From Brevibacillus formosus (GTDB lineage Bacteria > Bacillota > Bacilli > Brevibacillales > Brevibacillaceae), in NCBI RefSeq assembly GCF_003013405.1, contig NZ_PXZL01000020.1, positions 186,001-250,000 on the forward strand: DNA of 64,000 nt, written 5' to 3'. How positions within the stretch are numbered: position 1 is the first letter of the stretch; each line of letters opens with the position of its first letter. Positions 27,414-36,376 of this stretch are shown here, one piece after another. Below the pieces are notes generated by a model, which was given only the letters and a program-made list of their open reading frames with translations, searched no databases and was not told the DNA's origin. The position numbers and the translations under genes are program-made.

Positions 27414-28943
27414 CTATTGTGGGATGTACAAAATCTGCCCTGCTACAAGCTGGTCGGAAGCTAATCGGTTTACTTCCACAATTTTGGAAACAGGCAAGGA
27501 GTATCGTTGTGAAATTTGCTCTAACGTCTCATCTCTTTGAATAATGCACATTTTCAGCTGACTGGAACGCTCTTCTTTTCTCCGAACAAACGACGTGAGG
27601 TTTTGCATGGCCTCCATCGTAGAAGGGCTTGCATTCGCCGCAGACCCATGTCGCGAAGAGCTAGATGAAGATTCCGCCTCCAGCGCCATCGCTTCCTGTT
27701 TGGCACGACTCGCTTGTGAGAAGATGGAAGTAATGTTCACGCTGCTTTTTTCTTCCTGGGAGGGTTTCCCTGAAATCGCCACTCGCACTTCTACATCTTC
27801 CGCGGCAGCCTCTGTTTGTGCAACGACTAGTTCTGCTTCTTGCTCAGGTTCTGGCGCGGATACACCACTGGCTTCCACCGCTTCTTGCACTGCTTCCTGC
27901 GGCACTGCTTCCTGCAGCTCTGCTTCCTGCAGCTCTGCTTCCTGCAGCTCTGCTTCGACAGACGAACCAGTAGATTCATTGGAAACTTGCTGGTATGCGA
28001 TTGCCTGTTGATCGTGTATAGCCAGTATAGGCTCCTCAAGTCCTTGCTCTTTTTCGGCAATTTCCCTCATCTGCTCTTGCTCATCTGCCAATACTGTCTT
28101 CTCGGAATAGGAGTCAGAAGAATCGTACGAAGAAGATTGTTTGGAATCGAAGTCATACGAAATAGGAGCAGTCTCCCAGGACTCCGGAGGATGGGACTGT
28201 GTCACTTCCAGCACATCACCGTATTGCTCGTGGTATTCACCTTCATCGGATTGAGCAATAGCCGGAGTGTCGAACATGGAAGGAGATTCGGTTGATTCAT
28301 AGGATGCTGGCAATGCCTGCCGCTCCAATTCCTCCTCCAGTGCAGTCAGCTTTTGATCGATGTCATCGAGGGACGTCTGTTCCGTAAATTCTTGCCCATC
28401 ATCCCCAGCAGCGAAGGTGTATTCCCATGCGTCTTCGCCTGGACTGGCAGCCTGTGTTTCAATCTGCTCCGCTTTTTCAGCTCTATCCCCAAGGACGATT
28501 CCCAAAATCTTCAGATCCGCATCGATTAGCATTTGATGTGGTGATTCCAGTTTGTAGTCAAAGCTGTCCACAATTGCGTAGATGTCTCCGATCTCGGTAA
28601 TCCGATCCAATGGAATGGTAATGTTTAACGGAATGCGATGACCGATCTGTTCCTCCCAGCCATAAAAGGCTTGATCCGATGCTTCCTGGCGAAAGGGGGT
28701 AAAAGTCATGGCCTCAACCAGAGATTCTCCTTCGCCGCCTGTCGCTTCTGCGGCTTCCCTGATTGGCTCGTACTTCCCTACTAATTGCAAGCAACCCGTG
28801 ATCGAGATGTAGGAATCGTTTTCCAACACCTCCACATCTGGAACCAATTCCAGCTCTTGCAATTCACCTATTCCAGCTCTATCGGATGAGAGGAAAATGG
28901 TCTCCTTGATGGCAAAAGAGAGTTGCCCATCCTGTAATGCCAT
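27414..28943 (-). CDS. spoVID: Spore coat morphogenetic protein SpoVID (LysM)
   Basis: A 509-residue protein with an N-terminal beta-rich domain (LSFAIKETIFLSSDR, about 1-160) as in SpoVID, a very acidic, low-complexity middle (about 165-440), and a C-terminal LysM domain (MCIIQRDETLEQISQRYSLP...VAGQILYIPQ). In B. subtilis, SpoVID encases the forespore with coat proteins and its LysM binds peptidoglycan/lipid II and SafA. Three 15-base tandem units encode repeated Ala-Glu-Leu-Gln-Glu. ATG 28943 has AAAGGAGG 7 bases upstream. A CATATAGT box resembles a sigma-E -10 element about 45 bases upstream. Confidence 0.9.
   Translation of the reverse strand: MALQDGQLSFAIKETIFLSSDRAGIGELQELELVPDVEVLENDSYISITGCLQLVGKYEPIREAAEATGGEGESLVEAMTFTPFRQEASDQAFYGWEEQIGHRIPLNITIPLDRITEIGDIYAIVDSFDYKLESPHQMLIDADLKILGIVLGDRAEKAEQIETQAASPGEDAWEYTFAAGDDGQEFTEQTSLDDIDQKLTALEEELERQALPASYESTESPSMFDTPAIAQSDEGEYHEQYGDVLEVTQSHPPESWETAPISYDFDSKQSSSYDSSDSYSEKTVLADEQEQMREIAEKEQGLEEPILAIHDQQAIAYQQVSNESTGSSVEAELQEAELQEAELQEAVPQEAVQEAVEASGVSAPEPEQEAELVVAQTEAAAEDVEVRVAISGKPSQEEKSSVNITSIFSQASRAKQEAMALEAESSSSSSRHGSAANASPSTMEAMQNLTSFVRRKEERSSQLKMCIIQRDETLEQISQRYSLPVSKIVEVNRLASDQLVAGQILYIPQ
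27911..27957. repeat. 15-base tandem repeat inside spoVID
   Basis: Three near-identical units of the type CTGCAGCTCTGCTTC encode Glu-Ala-Glu-Leu-Gln repeats in the acidic middle of SpoVID. The frame is kept. Confidence 0.8.
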
Positions 28944-29011
28944 TCGTGCTCCTCCTTTCAAGTGCAGGACATTTCCCTATACTATATGGACAGGACGAGC
29001 CGTTTAGCACC

Positions 29012-29053
29012 GAAAAAAAAGGAAAAACCGGGGGTATCTATCTCCCCGGTTTT
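29012..29053 (-). terminator. Terminator overlapping the end of hemY
   Basis: Minus-strand arms AAAACCGGGG and CCCCCGGTTTT followed by TTCCTTTTTTTT. The last codons of hemY form the left arm and the stop codon sits in the loop. Confidence 0.85.
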
Positions 29054-30447
29054 ACAGACGCAATCCATTCTGCTATTGCTTTTTTCCCCTGATCGATACA
29101 ATCTGGTACACCTACGCCACTGTACGACGCACCTGCCACGATTACACCAGGGAGTTTTTCTTTTAGCTGATTGTTCACATCCTGCACCCAAGCCTGATGT
29201 CCGACAACATATGGTATGGCATTTTGCAAGCGTGATACGTTATAAAAATCCGGCTCTGCTCGAATCGTCATAATCTTGCGCAGATCGCGGAGGACAACCT
29301 CCAGAATTTCCTCGTCTGTCTGCTCCATGAAGGATTGCTCTCCTGCTCTCCCTACAAAGCTGCGCAGCAAGGCTTTGTTTTTCGGCGTCGTATGCGGCCA
29401 TTTTCGATGCGCCCACGTACATGCGGTAATTTTTGCGCCAGAATTCCGCGGTACAATAAATCCTGTCCCTTCCATCCCTAAATCAATGGCTGACTCTGGA
29501 AAAGCCATCGCGATGGTTGCAACCATATGCGGCTTCGCTTGTGGCAGGGTAGGAACTTGTACATAAGGACGGAACAATGGCTCTGCAACAGCATGTGGTA
29601 CGGTAAACAGTACCGTATCCGTCTCCATCGTTTCTCCATTTTTCAATACCAAGGTGTACTTCCCGTCTGGCCGTTTCACCAGTTCTTTGACACCGGTATT
29701 CTTCGAGATGACTTCTTCAGGCAAGCTCTTCTCGATTGCCTCAACAAAAGACTGCAAGCCGTTCTTCAACGTCAGGAAGATGCCTTTTGGCTTTCCTTGC
29801 GTTTTGGCTTGCGGGCGAGAATGCTTCATCGCTAAAATCAGGCTGCGATGTTGTCTCTCCATTTGGGCGAATTGAGGAAAACTCGCAAGCAAGCTGAGAT
29901 TGTCGAGATCCCCAGAGTAGACACCGGACAATAAGGGCGCTATAAGATTATCAATAACTTCATTACCTAGCCTACGCCGGAAAAAGTCACCCACAGAGAT
30001 ATCGCCGTCTCCTTTTGAGGCAGGAAGAACGAGATCCAGAGCGGCTCGAAGCTTGCCTGGCCAAGAAATGAGATCAGTCGTGACAAAAGGCATGACCTTT
30101 GTCGGTACACCCATGACCGCCCCTTCTGGTATAGCCTTCAGGCGATCCTGATGCCAAATATAAGCTTGGCCTGTACTGTTGCGAACGAGATCATTCGCAA
30201 GCCCCAAGTCCACTGCCAGCCCAGCCGCACTTGTTTTCCGTTCGAGAAATGAATCGGGACCTTGCTCAATTACAAATCCTTCGTGACGCCATGTCTTGAT
30301 TTTCCCACCAAGTCGTCCTTGCTCTTCAAGCAGTTGAAAACGGATGGGCAGGCCTTTTGCTTCGATTTCCTTTTGTAAGTAAAAAGCAGCGGCCAACCCT
30401 GTGATGCCGCCGCCTATAATCGTAATATGATAGGTATTATCGCTCAT
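29038..30447 (-). CDS. hemY: Coproporphyrinogen III / protoporphyrinogen oxidase
   Basis: A 469-residue FAD-dependent oxidase (HemY/CgoX). It has the dinucleotide motif TIIGGGITGLAAAFYL (about 9-24), GRLGGKIKTW, and the C-terminal FAD motif VIVAGASYSGVGVPDCI. In Gram-positive bacteria it oxidises coproporphyrinogen III to coproporphyrin III in the coproporphyrin-dependent haem pathway. It follows hemH by 12 bases in hemE-hemH-hemY, and the operon ends in a terminator that overlaps this gene's last codons. Confidence 0.95.
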   Translation of the reverse strand: MSDNTYHITIIGGGITGLAAAFYLQKEIEAKGLPIRFQLLEEQGRLGGKIKTWRHEGFVIEQGPDSFLERKTSAAGLAVDLGLANDLVRNSTGQAYIWHQDRLKAIPEGAVMGVPTKVMPFVTTDLISWPGKLRAALDLVLPASKGDGDISVGDFFRRRLGNEVIDNLIAPLLSGVYSGDLDNLSLLASFPQFAQMERQHRSLILAMKHSRPQAKTQGKPKGIFLTLKNGLQSFVEAIEKSLPEEVISKNTGVKELVKRPDGKYTLVLKNGETMETDTVLFTVPHAVAEPLFRPYVQVPTLPQAKPHMVATIAMAFPESAIDLGMEGTGFIVPRNSGAKITACTWAHRKWPHTTPKNKALLRSFVGRAGEQSFMEQTDEEILEVVLRDLRKIMTIRAEPDFYNVSRLQNAIPYVVGHQAWVQDVNNQLKEKLPGVIVAGASYSGVGVPDCIDQGKKAIAEWIASVKPGR

Positions 30448-30459
30448 ATGATCGATCCC

Positions 30460-31392
30460 CTAATTCGCCAGCTTCTTTCCGACTGCATCAGCCAGACAGG
30501 AAATGAACGCAGGTCTGGCGTTAGGCATCGGTGGACGATAGTAATGTACCCCTAGCTCATCTGTAACCGCTTTGCATTCCACATCATTATCAAACAGAAC
30601 TTCCAAATGCTCCGCAATAAATCCGACAGGACAGTAAACAAATGCTTGGTAGCCTTTTTCTTCGTACAGCTCTCTGGTCAAATCCTGTACATCTGGTCCC
30701 AACCACGGATCAGGTGTATTTCCGGCGCTTTGCCATCCGATTGCATAGGAAGCGATCCCTGCTTGCTCGGCAATGAGCTTTGCGGTCTCTTCCAGTTGCA
30801 TCGGGTACGGATCACCAGACTTCAAGATTTTTTCCGGCAGGCTGTGAGCGGAGAAGATCACGACTGCTTGTCCACGCTCTTCATCCGTCATCGTAGCAAA
30901 TGTCGCTTGAATAGCATCTGCCCAATATCCGATGAAGCCTGGTTCCAAATACCAGCTCTCAATGCTGTGGATGACAGGTCCGCCGATTGCCGCGGAATGC
31001 TCCTGTGCTCGTCCATTGTATTCTTTAACACTGTAGCTGGAATAATGAGGCGCCAGAACAAGACTGATCGCTTCCGTAATTCCATCGCGTTTCATTTGCT
31101 CTACTGCGTCTTCGACAAACGGAGCGATATGCTTCAAGCCAAGGTACCCTACAAATTCACGGTCTGGGTAGCGTTTGTTCATTTCCTGCTCGAGAGCGCC
31201 CACCTGCTCATCCGTAATGTCTGCAAATCGATTCAATCCATCTACAGCCTCGTAACGCGCCATCAAATCATCGAGCAGTTCTTGCGGTGGCTTACGACCA
31301 CGGCGAATGTGCGTATAATATGGTTCAATCTGTTCAGGACTGCGTGGCGTTCCATACGCCATTAACAAGAGTCCGATCTTCTGCTTTGACAT
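30460..31392 (-). CDS. hemH: Ferrochelatase (coproporphyrin ferrochelatase)
   Basis: A 310-residue type I chelatase inserting Fe(II) into coproporphyrin III (or protoporphyrin). Recognised by [25 protein letters not shown] at the N-terminus, the active-site region [13 protein letters not shown] with the catalytic His, and [20 protein letters not shown] with the conserved Glu. AGGAGGGGC lies before the ATG. It is the middle gene of hemEHY, 17 bases after hemE. Confidence 0.96.
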   Translation of the reverse strand: MSKQKIGLLLMAYGTPRSPEQIEPYYTHIRRGRKPPQELLDDLMARYEAVDGLNRFADITDEQVGALEQEMNKRYPDREFVGYLGLKHIAPFVEDAVEQMKRDGITEAISLVLAPHYSSYSVKEYNGRAQEHSAAIGGPVIHSIESWYLEPGFIGYWADAIQATFATMTDEERGQAVVIFSAHSLPEKILKSGDPYPMQLEETAKLIAEQAGIASYAIGWQSAGNTPDPWLGPDVQDLTRELYEEKGYQAFVYCPVGFIAEHLEVLFDNDVECKAVTDELGVHYYRPPMPNARPAFISCLADAVGKKLAN

Positions 31393-31409
31393 GTAAGCGC
31401 CCCTCCTGA

Positions 31410-32447
31410 TTAGACGTCCCTTTTGTAACTATGGATGAACTTCGTCAGTTGTTGCAGTGTTTCTACTTTCGCGTCAGGGAATACGCCGTGTCCCAGATTG
31501 AAAATGAAGCCTGGCTGTTTTGTGCCTTCATCCAAAATTTCCTTCGCCTTCGCTTCGAGCTTCTCCCAAGGAGCCAATAGCAGCGTTGGGTCCAAATTGC
31601 CTTGCAGCGTCTTCGTCACACCCATTTCACGAGCTGTTGTAATCGAAGTACGCCAGTCCAGACCAACCACATCAACAGGCAAGCGGTTCCAATCCATCAA
31701 AAGATGACCAGCGCCGATACCAAAATAGATCGTTGGCACGCCAGTATCTTTTAGCGCGTTGAAGATACGCGTCATGACTGGTGTAATGTACTCGCGGTAA
31801 TCTTCGTCATTCAATGCACCAACCCACGAATCAAATACTTGCACAGCTTGTGCGCCTGCTTTGATTTGCGCTTTGAGGTAGGTGATCGTCATATCGCCCA
31901 GTTTTTCCATCAGCGCCTGCCAAGCAGCTGGCTCAGTATACATGAAAGCTTTTGTCTTATGATAGTGCTTGGAAGGGCCGCCTTCGATCAAATAGCTAGC
32001 CAGTGTAAATGGTGCACCTGAAAAGCCGATCAATGGAACAGATAATTGCTGACGCAAAATTTTAATGGACTCAAGAATGTACGGCACATGTGTTTCCGGA
32101 TCGAGCTCAAGCAGACGCTCAACATCCTTCAAGGATTCGATTGGGTTTGCGATTACAGGACCGATCCCCGATTCGATATTCACATCCACGCCAATCGGTT
32201 TTAGTGGCGTCATGATGTCTGCAAACAAGATTGCAGCGTCAACACCCAATTGCTCAACGGGCAGACGTGTCACTTCCGCGCAAACTTCCGGTATGTAGTT
32301 CATTTCAAAAAAGCTATGCTTCGCGCGGATGGCGCGGTATTCTGGCTGATAACGCCCTGCCTGACGCATGTACCAGACCGGAACATGCTCTGTCGCTTCA
32401 CCGCGACATGCTTTCAAAAACGTATCGTTAAAAGTTTTTGCGGTCAT
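31410..32447 (-). CDS. hemE: Uroporphyrinogen decarboxylase
   Basis: A 345-residue TIM-barrel enzyme that decarboxylates uroporphyrinogen III to coproporphyrinogen III. The signature [16 protein letters not shown] is at about residues 24-39 and the catalytic Asp lies in LFADIMTP. It is the first gene of hemEHY. A TTGACA box lies about 95 bases upstream of the ATG on the minus strand, but the paired -10 box is uncertain. Confidence 0.97.
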   Translation of the reverse strand: MTAKTFNDTFLKACRGEATEHVPVWYMRQAGRYQPEYRAIRAKHSFFEMNYIPEVCAEVTRLPVEQLGVDAAILFADIMTPLKPIGVDVNIESGIGPVIANPIESLKDVERLLELDPETHVPYILESIKILRQQLSVPLIGFSGAPFTLASYLIEGGPSKHYHKTKAFMYTEPAAWQALMEKLGDMTITYLKAQIKAGAQAVQVFDSWVGALNDEDYREYITPVMTRIFNALKDTGVPTIYFGIGAGHLLMDWNRLPVDVVGLDWRTSITTAREMGVTKTLQGNLDPTLLLAPWEKLEAKAKEILDEGTKQPGFIFNLGHGVFPDAKVETLQQLTKFIHSYKRDV

Positions 32448-32585
32448 GAATAAACCTCGCTTTGCACAATTATGTCTCCTTCAATATGATACCATTCGTC
32501 ATTCGACAAGTAATGTCTCTTTTGTGTCAAAATCTTTTCGTTTCTCTCATTTCCAATCCTATCCATCAGTGTTTCCAAAATTCTC

Positions 32586-33434
32586 CTATTGAATGCGAAC
32601 GTCTCCACTAGAACTCCGCACAGTCATTTTGGGTCCACCTGATCCAATCGATGCCTTCACATTGTATTCCTCGTCCTTTTCAAAGGTAAGGTTAGACCAG
32701 CTGGTTTCGATGGAACCTGTATCTGTCGTAACTTCCAGCTGTGCCGCAGCAGGCTCCTTGGCTACTGTCACTCGAATATCCCCCGTATCCGTTCGAATGG
32801 AAACGTCATGGGTCAGCTCAGGCATTGTCAGTTTATCAATCTCGCCTGTGGAGCTTTCGATTACAACGGCCGAGCGAACATTCGCCAGATTGATATCACC
32901 TGTAGCTGTCTGGACGTCAAGCGCTTCTCCTTCATAGCCCGACACGTTCACATCTCCATTGCCGGTGGAGATTTTCGTGTTCTTTGCACGCAGCATTCCA
33001 CTCTTGATATCCCCTGTCATCGTTTCAAGCTGGACGCTCTCATACACTTTTTCTGGCAGGAAGAGCTCCAGCTTTACCTTCCCGTTTCGAGGATAAAACA
33101 TATTAACATGAGGGCGTTCACGAAGTTCTACGAGCAGCGTACCATCTGGTGAGACTAAACTCCGAAAGTCCAGTCGCTCCTGCTGTTGTTCGGATACTTC
33201 CCCGACCATCCGTACGCTCGCTTTTGGTTGCTTGCTTGCCATGATTTCCACATCAGCCGCTTCCGTCAGCAACTCAATCGCTTTTACCTCTTGTTCGATC
33301 ACCCGCTCTTCATTGACTTGTTTTAACGAAAAGGAGAAATTTTCTTGCTTCGTAAAGAGCCAGATGATTCCACATATACCGATGATGAATAAAAGAAGAC
33401 TTATGCCAAAGAGTCTTTTTCCCAAATTTCGCAT
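32586..33434 (-). CDS. DUF4097-type beta-helix membrane protein (YvlB/LiaG-like)
   Basis: A 282-residue protein with one N-terminal membrane segment (about 9-27, GISLLLFIIGICGIIWLF) and an extracytoplasmic repeat domain of DUF4097 type. The recurring pattern TGDI/TGSI/TGEI/SGDV (for example TMTGDIKSG, TATGDINLA, TDTGDIRVT) is typical of the putative adhesin beta-helix. Such proteins accompany PadR/HAAS genes and take part in envelope-stress responses. It starts 1 base after the HAAS gene. Confidence 0.85.
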   Translation of the reverse strand: MRNLGKRLFGISLLLFIIGICGIIWLFTKQENFSFSLKQVNEERVIEQEVKAIELLTEAADVEIMASKQPKASVRMVGEVSEQQQERLDFRSLVSPDGTLLVELRERPHVNMFYPRNGKVKLELFLPEKVYESVQLETMTGDIKSGMLRAKNTKISTGNGDVNVSGYEGEALDVQTATGDINLANVRSAVVIESSTGEIDKLTMPELTHDVSIRTDTGDIRVTVAKEPAAAQLEVTTDTGSIETSWSNLTFEKDEEYNVKASIGSGGPKMTVRSSSGDVRIQ

Positions 33435-33435
33435 C

Positions 33436-33987
33436 TCATTTCCCCCTGATCATCTTCACGTTGAACTGGAGATAACGCAAGAACTGGCGATACAGCCATT
33501 TCGTCAATCGCAGCAAGCCGATGGCAAACATTCCGCCCAATCCTACGGAAACCATACTGGAGAACAACAAGAAAAGTCGCTCTTGAGAGGGGGCAGGAAT
33601 CCCGTAATCCAAAAATATTCCTACTGGCGCGACCAATAGCGCAGCAGTCATCGCATACAACCCCATCAATATGCCGATCAGGCCTAAAAATGGCCCCAAA
33701 ACGAAGACGAGATTGAAAAATCCCAAGCTGATCGTCGCGACAATCGCTCTCGTCATATTCCCTACCGATGCGTTGGACTGTGCCTGATCAATTCGGTAGC
33801 CAGCCAAAAGCTCGCGTGCCACTAGCTTCGGACTTCCCAATCCTTCCGCAATTTCGTGCTCCGTCTTTCCTTGTTTCATTCCCAAGAGAAAATGCTCTGT
33901 ATAATCGGCAAGGATGTCTAAGCGTTCTTTATCGGGCAAAGCGCTAAGCAAAGCATTTAACTCATCCATAAACTCACGCCTTGTCAT
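33436..33987 (-). CDS. HAAS (DUF1700) signalling membrane protein
   Basis: A 183-residue protein: an N-terminal helical HAAS domain (MTRREFMDELNALLSALPD...YTEHF...EIAEGLGSPKLVARELL) followed by several hydrophobic segments (about 75-160). HAAS proteins are usually encoded next to PadR-type regulators and transduce signals with them. Its ATG overlaps the end of padR by 14 bases, with GGAGGG upstream. The three-gene order PadR-HAAS-DUF4097 is a known envelope-stress arrangement. Confidence 0.87.
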   Translation of the reverse strand: MTRREFMDELNALLSALPDKERLDILADYTEHFLLGMKQGKTEHEIAEGLGSPKLVARELLAGYRIDQAQSNASVGNMTRAIVATISLGFFNLVFVLGPFLGLIGILMGLYAMTAALLVAPVGIFLDYGIPAPSQERLFLLFSSMVSVGLGGMFAIGLLRLTKWLYRQFLRYLQFNVKMIRGK

Positions 33988-34303
33988 ATCCGAGTCCCTC
34001 CTCTATGATCTCATTTACCCCGCGGTTAAATATTCGCCACTCCAAAACGAGGTCATTCATGTATTGACGGCCGCGATTTGTCAGCTGGTAATATTTCCGT
34101 GGGGGTCCCTCTTGTGATTCCGCCAAATAGGTCGTAAAAAATCCTTCCTGAGTCAAACGGCGAAGCAAGGGGTAAACCGTTCCTTCAGAGATATGGAATT
34201 TTTCTGAGATGCTTGCAACCAGTTCGTAGCCGTATCTGTCCTGCTTAGCTGTCAAGACGAGAACACACAGCTCCAGAACCCCTTTTTTAAACTGTACGTT
34301 CAT
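33974..34303 (-). CDS. PadR-family transcriptional regulator
   Basis: A 109-residue winged helix-turn-helix regulator. The PadR signature runs ELCVLVLTAKQDRYGYELVASI, then ISEGTVYPLLRRLTQEGFF (recognition helix) and RKYYQLTNRGRQYM (wing). ATG 34303 follows GGGTGATG. It heads the three-gene module with the HAAS and DUF4097 genes and probably represses it from the operator candidate at 34337-34355. Confidence 0.92.
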   Translation of the reverse strand: MNVQFKKGVLELCVLVLTAKQDRYGYELVASISEKFHISEGTVYPLLRRLTQEGFFTTYLAESQEGPPRKYYQLTNRGRQYMNDLVLEWRIFNRGVNEIIEEGLGYDKA

Positions 34304-34336
34304 CAACATCACCCATGTCAAAGCTTACCAAAGGGC

Positions 34337-34355
34337 TACTATATATTGCAAGGTA
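34337..34355 (-). promoter_or_regulatory. Candidate PadR operator
   Basis: A 19-base imperfect inverted repeat (minus strand TACCTTGCAATATATAGTA) about 35 bases before the padR ATG, with AT-rich flanks. TAC...GTA ends with an AT-rich core are usual for PadR boxes. The assignment is by position only. Confidence 0.45.
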
Positions 34356-34363
34356 CTTCATAA

Positions 34364-34402
34364 TAAAAGATGGACAGGGAGGTTTTTCTCCACCCCTGTC
34401 CG
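34364..34402 (-). terminator. Terminator of the 5'-nucleotidase gene
   Basis: Minus-strand arms GGACAGGGGTGGAG and CCTCCCTGTCC around an A-rich loop, followed by ATCTTTTATTA, close after the nucleotidase stop codon. Confidence 0.8.
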
Positions 34403-34410
34403 GTCAAACC

Positions 34411-36288
34411 TTATTTTTTTACTTCAACAATGCGGTTTTCTACTTTTGGATTGACCGTTTTACGCTTGATCAGGCCTTCCTCCACAATGCTGTACATGGA
34501 CAAGCCTGTGTTGAAGAATGGCTTTTTCAACGATTCGTAACCATCTCCACCTGCTGCCAGGAAGTCGATCGTTGCCAATTTATACGTTTTGGTCAGGTCA
34601 AGCGGCTTGTCGCCAACTTTTACTTCTACTACGCGCTCGCCAGCGGGCTTGGATGGGTTGTACGTGAAGCTCATGCCGCTTACTTGCGGGAAGCGTCCTG
34701 CTCCCTCTTCTACCTTGCTCACGCCGTTTTCGAGGGCTTTCTTCAACTCTTCGCCTGTTACTTCTACGACCGCCAGTGTATTGTTCTCGAATGGCAGGAG
34801 CGTGTACAGACCTTTTTTCGTGATATCGCCTGCTGGCAGCTGTGTACGGATTCCACCGCCGTTCGCCAGTGCTACATCTGCCTCATAGCCTTTGATGGAC
34901 TGCGTGCGCTCCAGCATGATATCTGTGATCAGGTTACCTACGTTTGTTTCCTTCGTACGGACCAGTGCACGGTCGCCATCGAGTGGCACTTCGGATTTCG
35001 CAATGACAACATTCATTACCGTATCGATCTTGCTCACGATTTCTTTTACCATCTTGTCTACTTCTGGATCAGCCACAACCGCTTCATCGTACTCTTTCAA
35101 ACCGCCGCTGAATGCTACCAGTTCTTTGCCGAGGTAGTAGAGGTCAGCGCGTCCGAGAGACTTGCCGTACTCCCAGTCTTGTACGATGTACGTGCCGTTT
35201 ACGAGTTCAGGTGCTTTCAGCGGAGTATGGGAGTGACCGCCAACAATCAGGTCAATGCCAGGAACGTTTTTCGCGATTTCACGGTCTACGTTCACTCCGA
35301 TATGGGAAACAACAATCACGTGATCTACTTCTTTTTTCAGCTCAGGTACAAGTAATTTTGCCACTTCTACCGGGTTTTTGAATGTCAGTCCTTTTACGTT
35401 GTCAGGGTGAGTCAATACAGGTGTGTCTTCCGCTACGAAACCGACAAAGGCGAATTTCTTCCCGCCAATCTCTGCTTTGAAAACAGGTGGCAGCAATTCT
35501 TTTCCATCTGCCTTGAACACGTTAGCAGAGATGACTGGATGCTCGAGCATGTCACGCAGCTTGAGCAATTGCTCATAACCGAAGTCAAACTCGTGGTTAC
35601 CTGCAGCCATTACGTTGTAGTCGAGGCTGTTGAGGATCGGAACAACAGATTCGCCTTTGAATTGGTTCACGAAAACGGTACCTTGGAAGGTATCACCAGC
35701 GTCCAAGAGCAAGAAGTTTTCGTTCTCTGCACGCCATTCCTTGAGCAAGGTTGCGATTTTGGCAAAACCGAATTCTTTCTGGTTCTTGTCTTCTTGAATA
35801 TGACCGTGTGTATCGTTGGTATGGGCAATCGTTACATGTGTGGTAGCCGCATCACCCAATGCTTGGAAAAATTCACCGCGCGTTACAGTCGCCTTGTTGT
35901 CGAGCTTCACTTTGTAGCCAAGTTTGTCAGCCATTTGTGTAAGCTTGGCAGATGTTACCGCTTGCGCAGGGTTTTTATAGTCGTCTTGTGTGAGAGCACC
36001 TTGGCTCTTTGCCCATTCGAAGTAAGGAGTAGACCAATGAGCACCTTTAGCGGCAGCTCCCACTTTTGCCTCTTTCAATTTGGAGAAAACAACAGTAGCT
36101 TCTGCGAGAGTCACAGCTCGATCCAAAGCAAGATCGCCATTTTGACCCGCTGATACAATTGCCTTTTTCACCATCCAGTCAACGTGCTGTACGGGATGCA
36201 AGGGTGCTGCAAAAGCTGAGGAAGACATCAGCGATGCAAAAACGATGGATGCAAATGCTGTCATCGTAATTCGACGTGCCTTTTTCAT
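34411..36288 (-). CDS. Secreted 5'-nucleotidase/UshA-like phosphoesterase with SLH-like N-terminus
   Basis: A 625-residue exported enzyme. A signal peptide (MKKARRITMTAF..., cleavage likely after AFA, residue 27) is followed by an S-layer-homology-like region (about 30-148, with GAHWSTPYFEWAKSQGA and ATVTRGEFFQAL). A calcineurin-type metallophosphatase domain comes next (HTNDTHGH, GDTFQG, GNHEFDFG, GGHSHTP), then a 5'-nucleotidase C-terminal substrate domain (LANGGGIRTQLPAGDI; ATIDFLAAGGDGY). It probably releases phosphate from nucleotides at the cell surface while held by the SLH region. It has its own promoter and terminator. Confidence 0.9.
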   Translation of the reverse strand: MKKARRITMTAFASIVFASLMSSSAFAAPLHPVQHVDWMVKKAIVSAGQNGDLALDRAVTLAEATVVFSKLKEAKVGAAAKGAHWSTPYFEWAKSQGALTQDDYKNPAQAVTSAKLTQMADKLGYKVKLDNKATVTRGEFFQALGDAATTHVTIAHTNDTHGHIQEDKNQKEFGFAKIATLLKEWRAENENFLLLDAGDTFQGTVFVNQFKGESVVPILNSLDYNVMAAGNHEFDFGYEQLLKLRDMLEHPVISANVFKADGKELLPPVFKAEIGGKKFAFVGFVAEDTPVLTHPDNVKGLTFKNPVEVAKLLVPELKKEVDHVIVVSHIGVNVDREIAKNVPGIDLIVGGHSHTPLKAPELVNGTYIVQDWEYGKSLGRADLYYLGKELVAFSGGLKEYDEAVVADPEVDKMVKEIVSKIDTVMNVVIAKSEVPLDGDRALVRTKETNVGNLITDIMLERTQSIKGYEADVALANGGGIRTQLPAGDITKKGLYTLLPFENNTLAVVEVTGEELKKALENGVSKVEEGAGRFPQVSGMSFTYNPSKPAGERVVEVKVGDKPLDLTKTYKLATIDFLAAGGDGYESLKKPFFNTGLSMYSIVEEGLIKRKTVNPKVENRIVEVKK

Positions 36289-36336
36289 GTGTATTTCCCC
36301 TCTCGTCTATGTATAAATAAATAGGATAACGTTTTC

Positions 36337-36355
36337 ATTATAGCAAAATTTGCTA
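36337..36355 (-). promoter_or_regulatory. Nucleotidase promoter with 15-base palindrome
   Basis: On the minus strand TAGCAAATTTTGCTA (36355-36341), a perfect palindrome around one centre base, overlaps the start of a TATAAT -10 box (36342-36337) about 50 bases before the nucleotidase ATG. The placement suits a repressor site; the regulator is unknown. Confidence 0.55.
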
Positions 36356-36376
36356 GGACTATGGTGTGATTATTGT

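Noticed and set aside
27880-27960. Short direct repeats considered as a CRISPR array
   Set aside because: The 15-base units are contiguous, in frame and inside spoVID; there are no spacers or cas genes.
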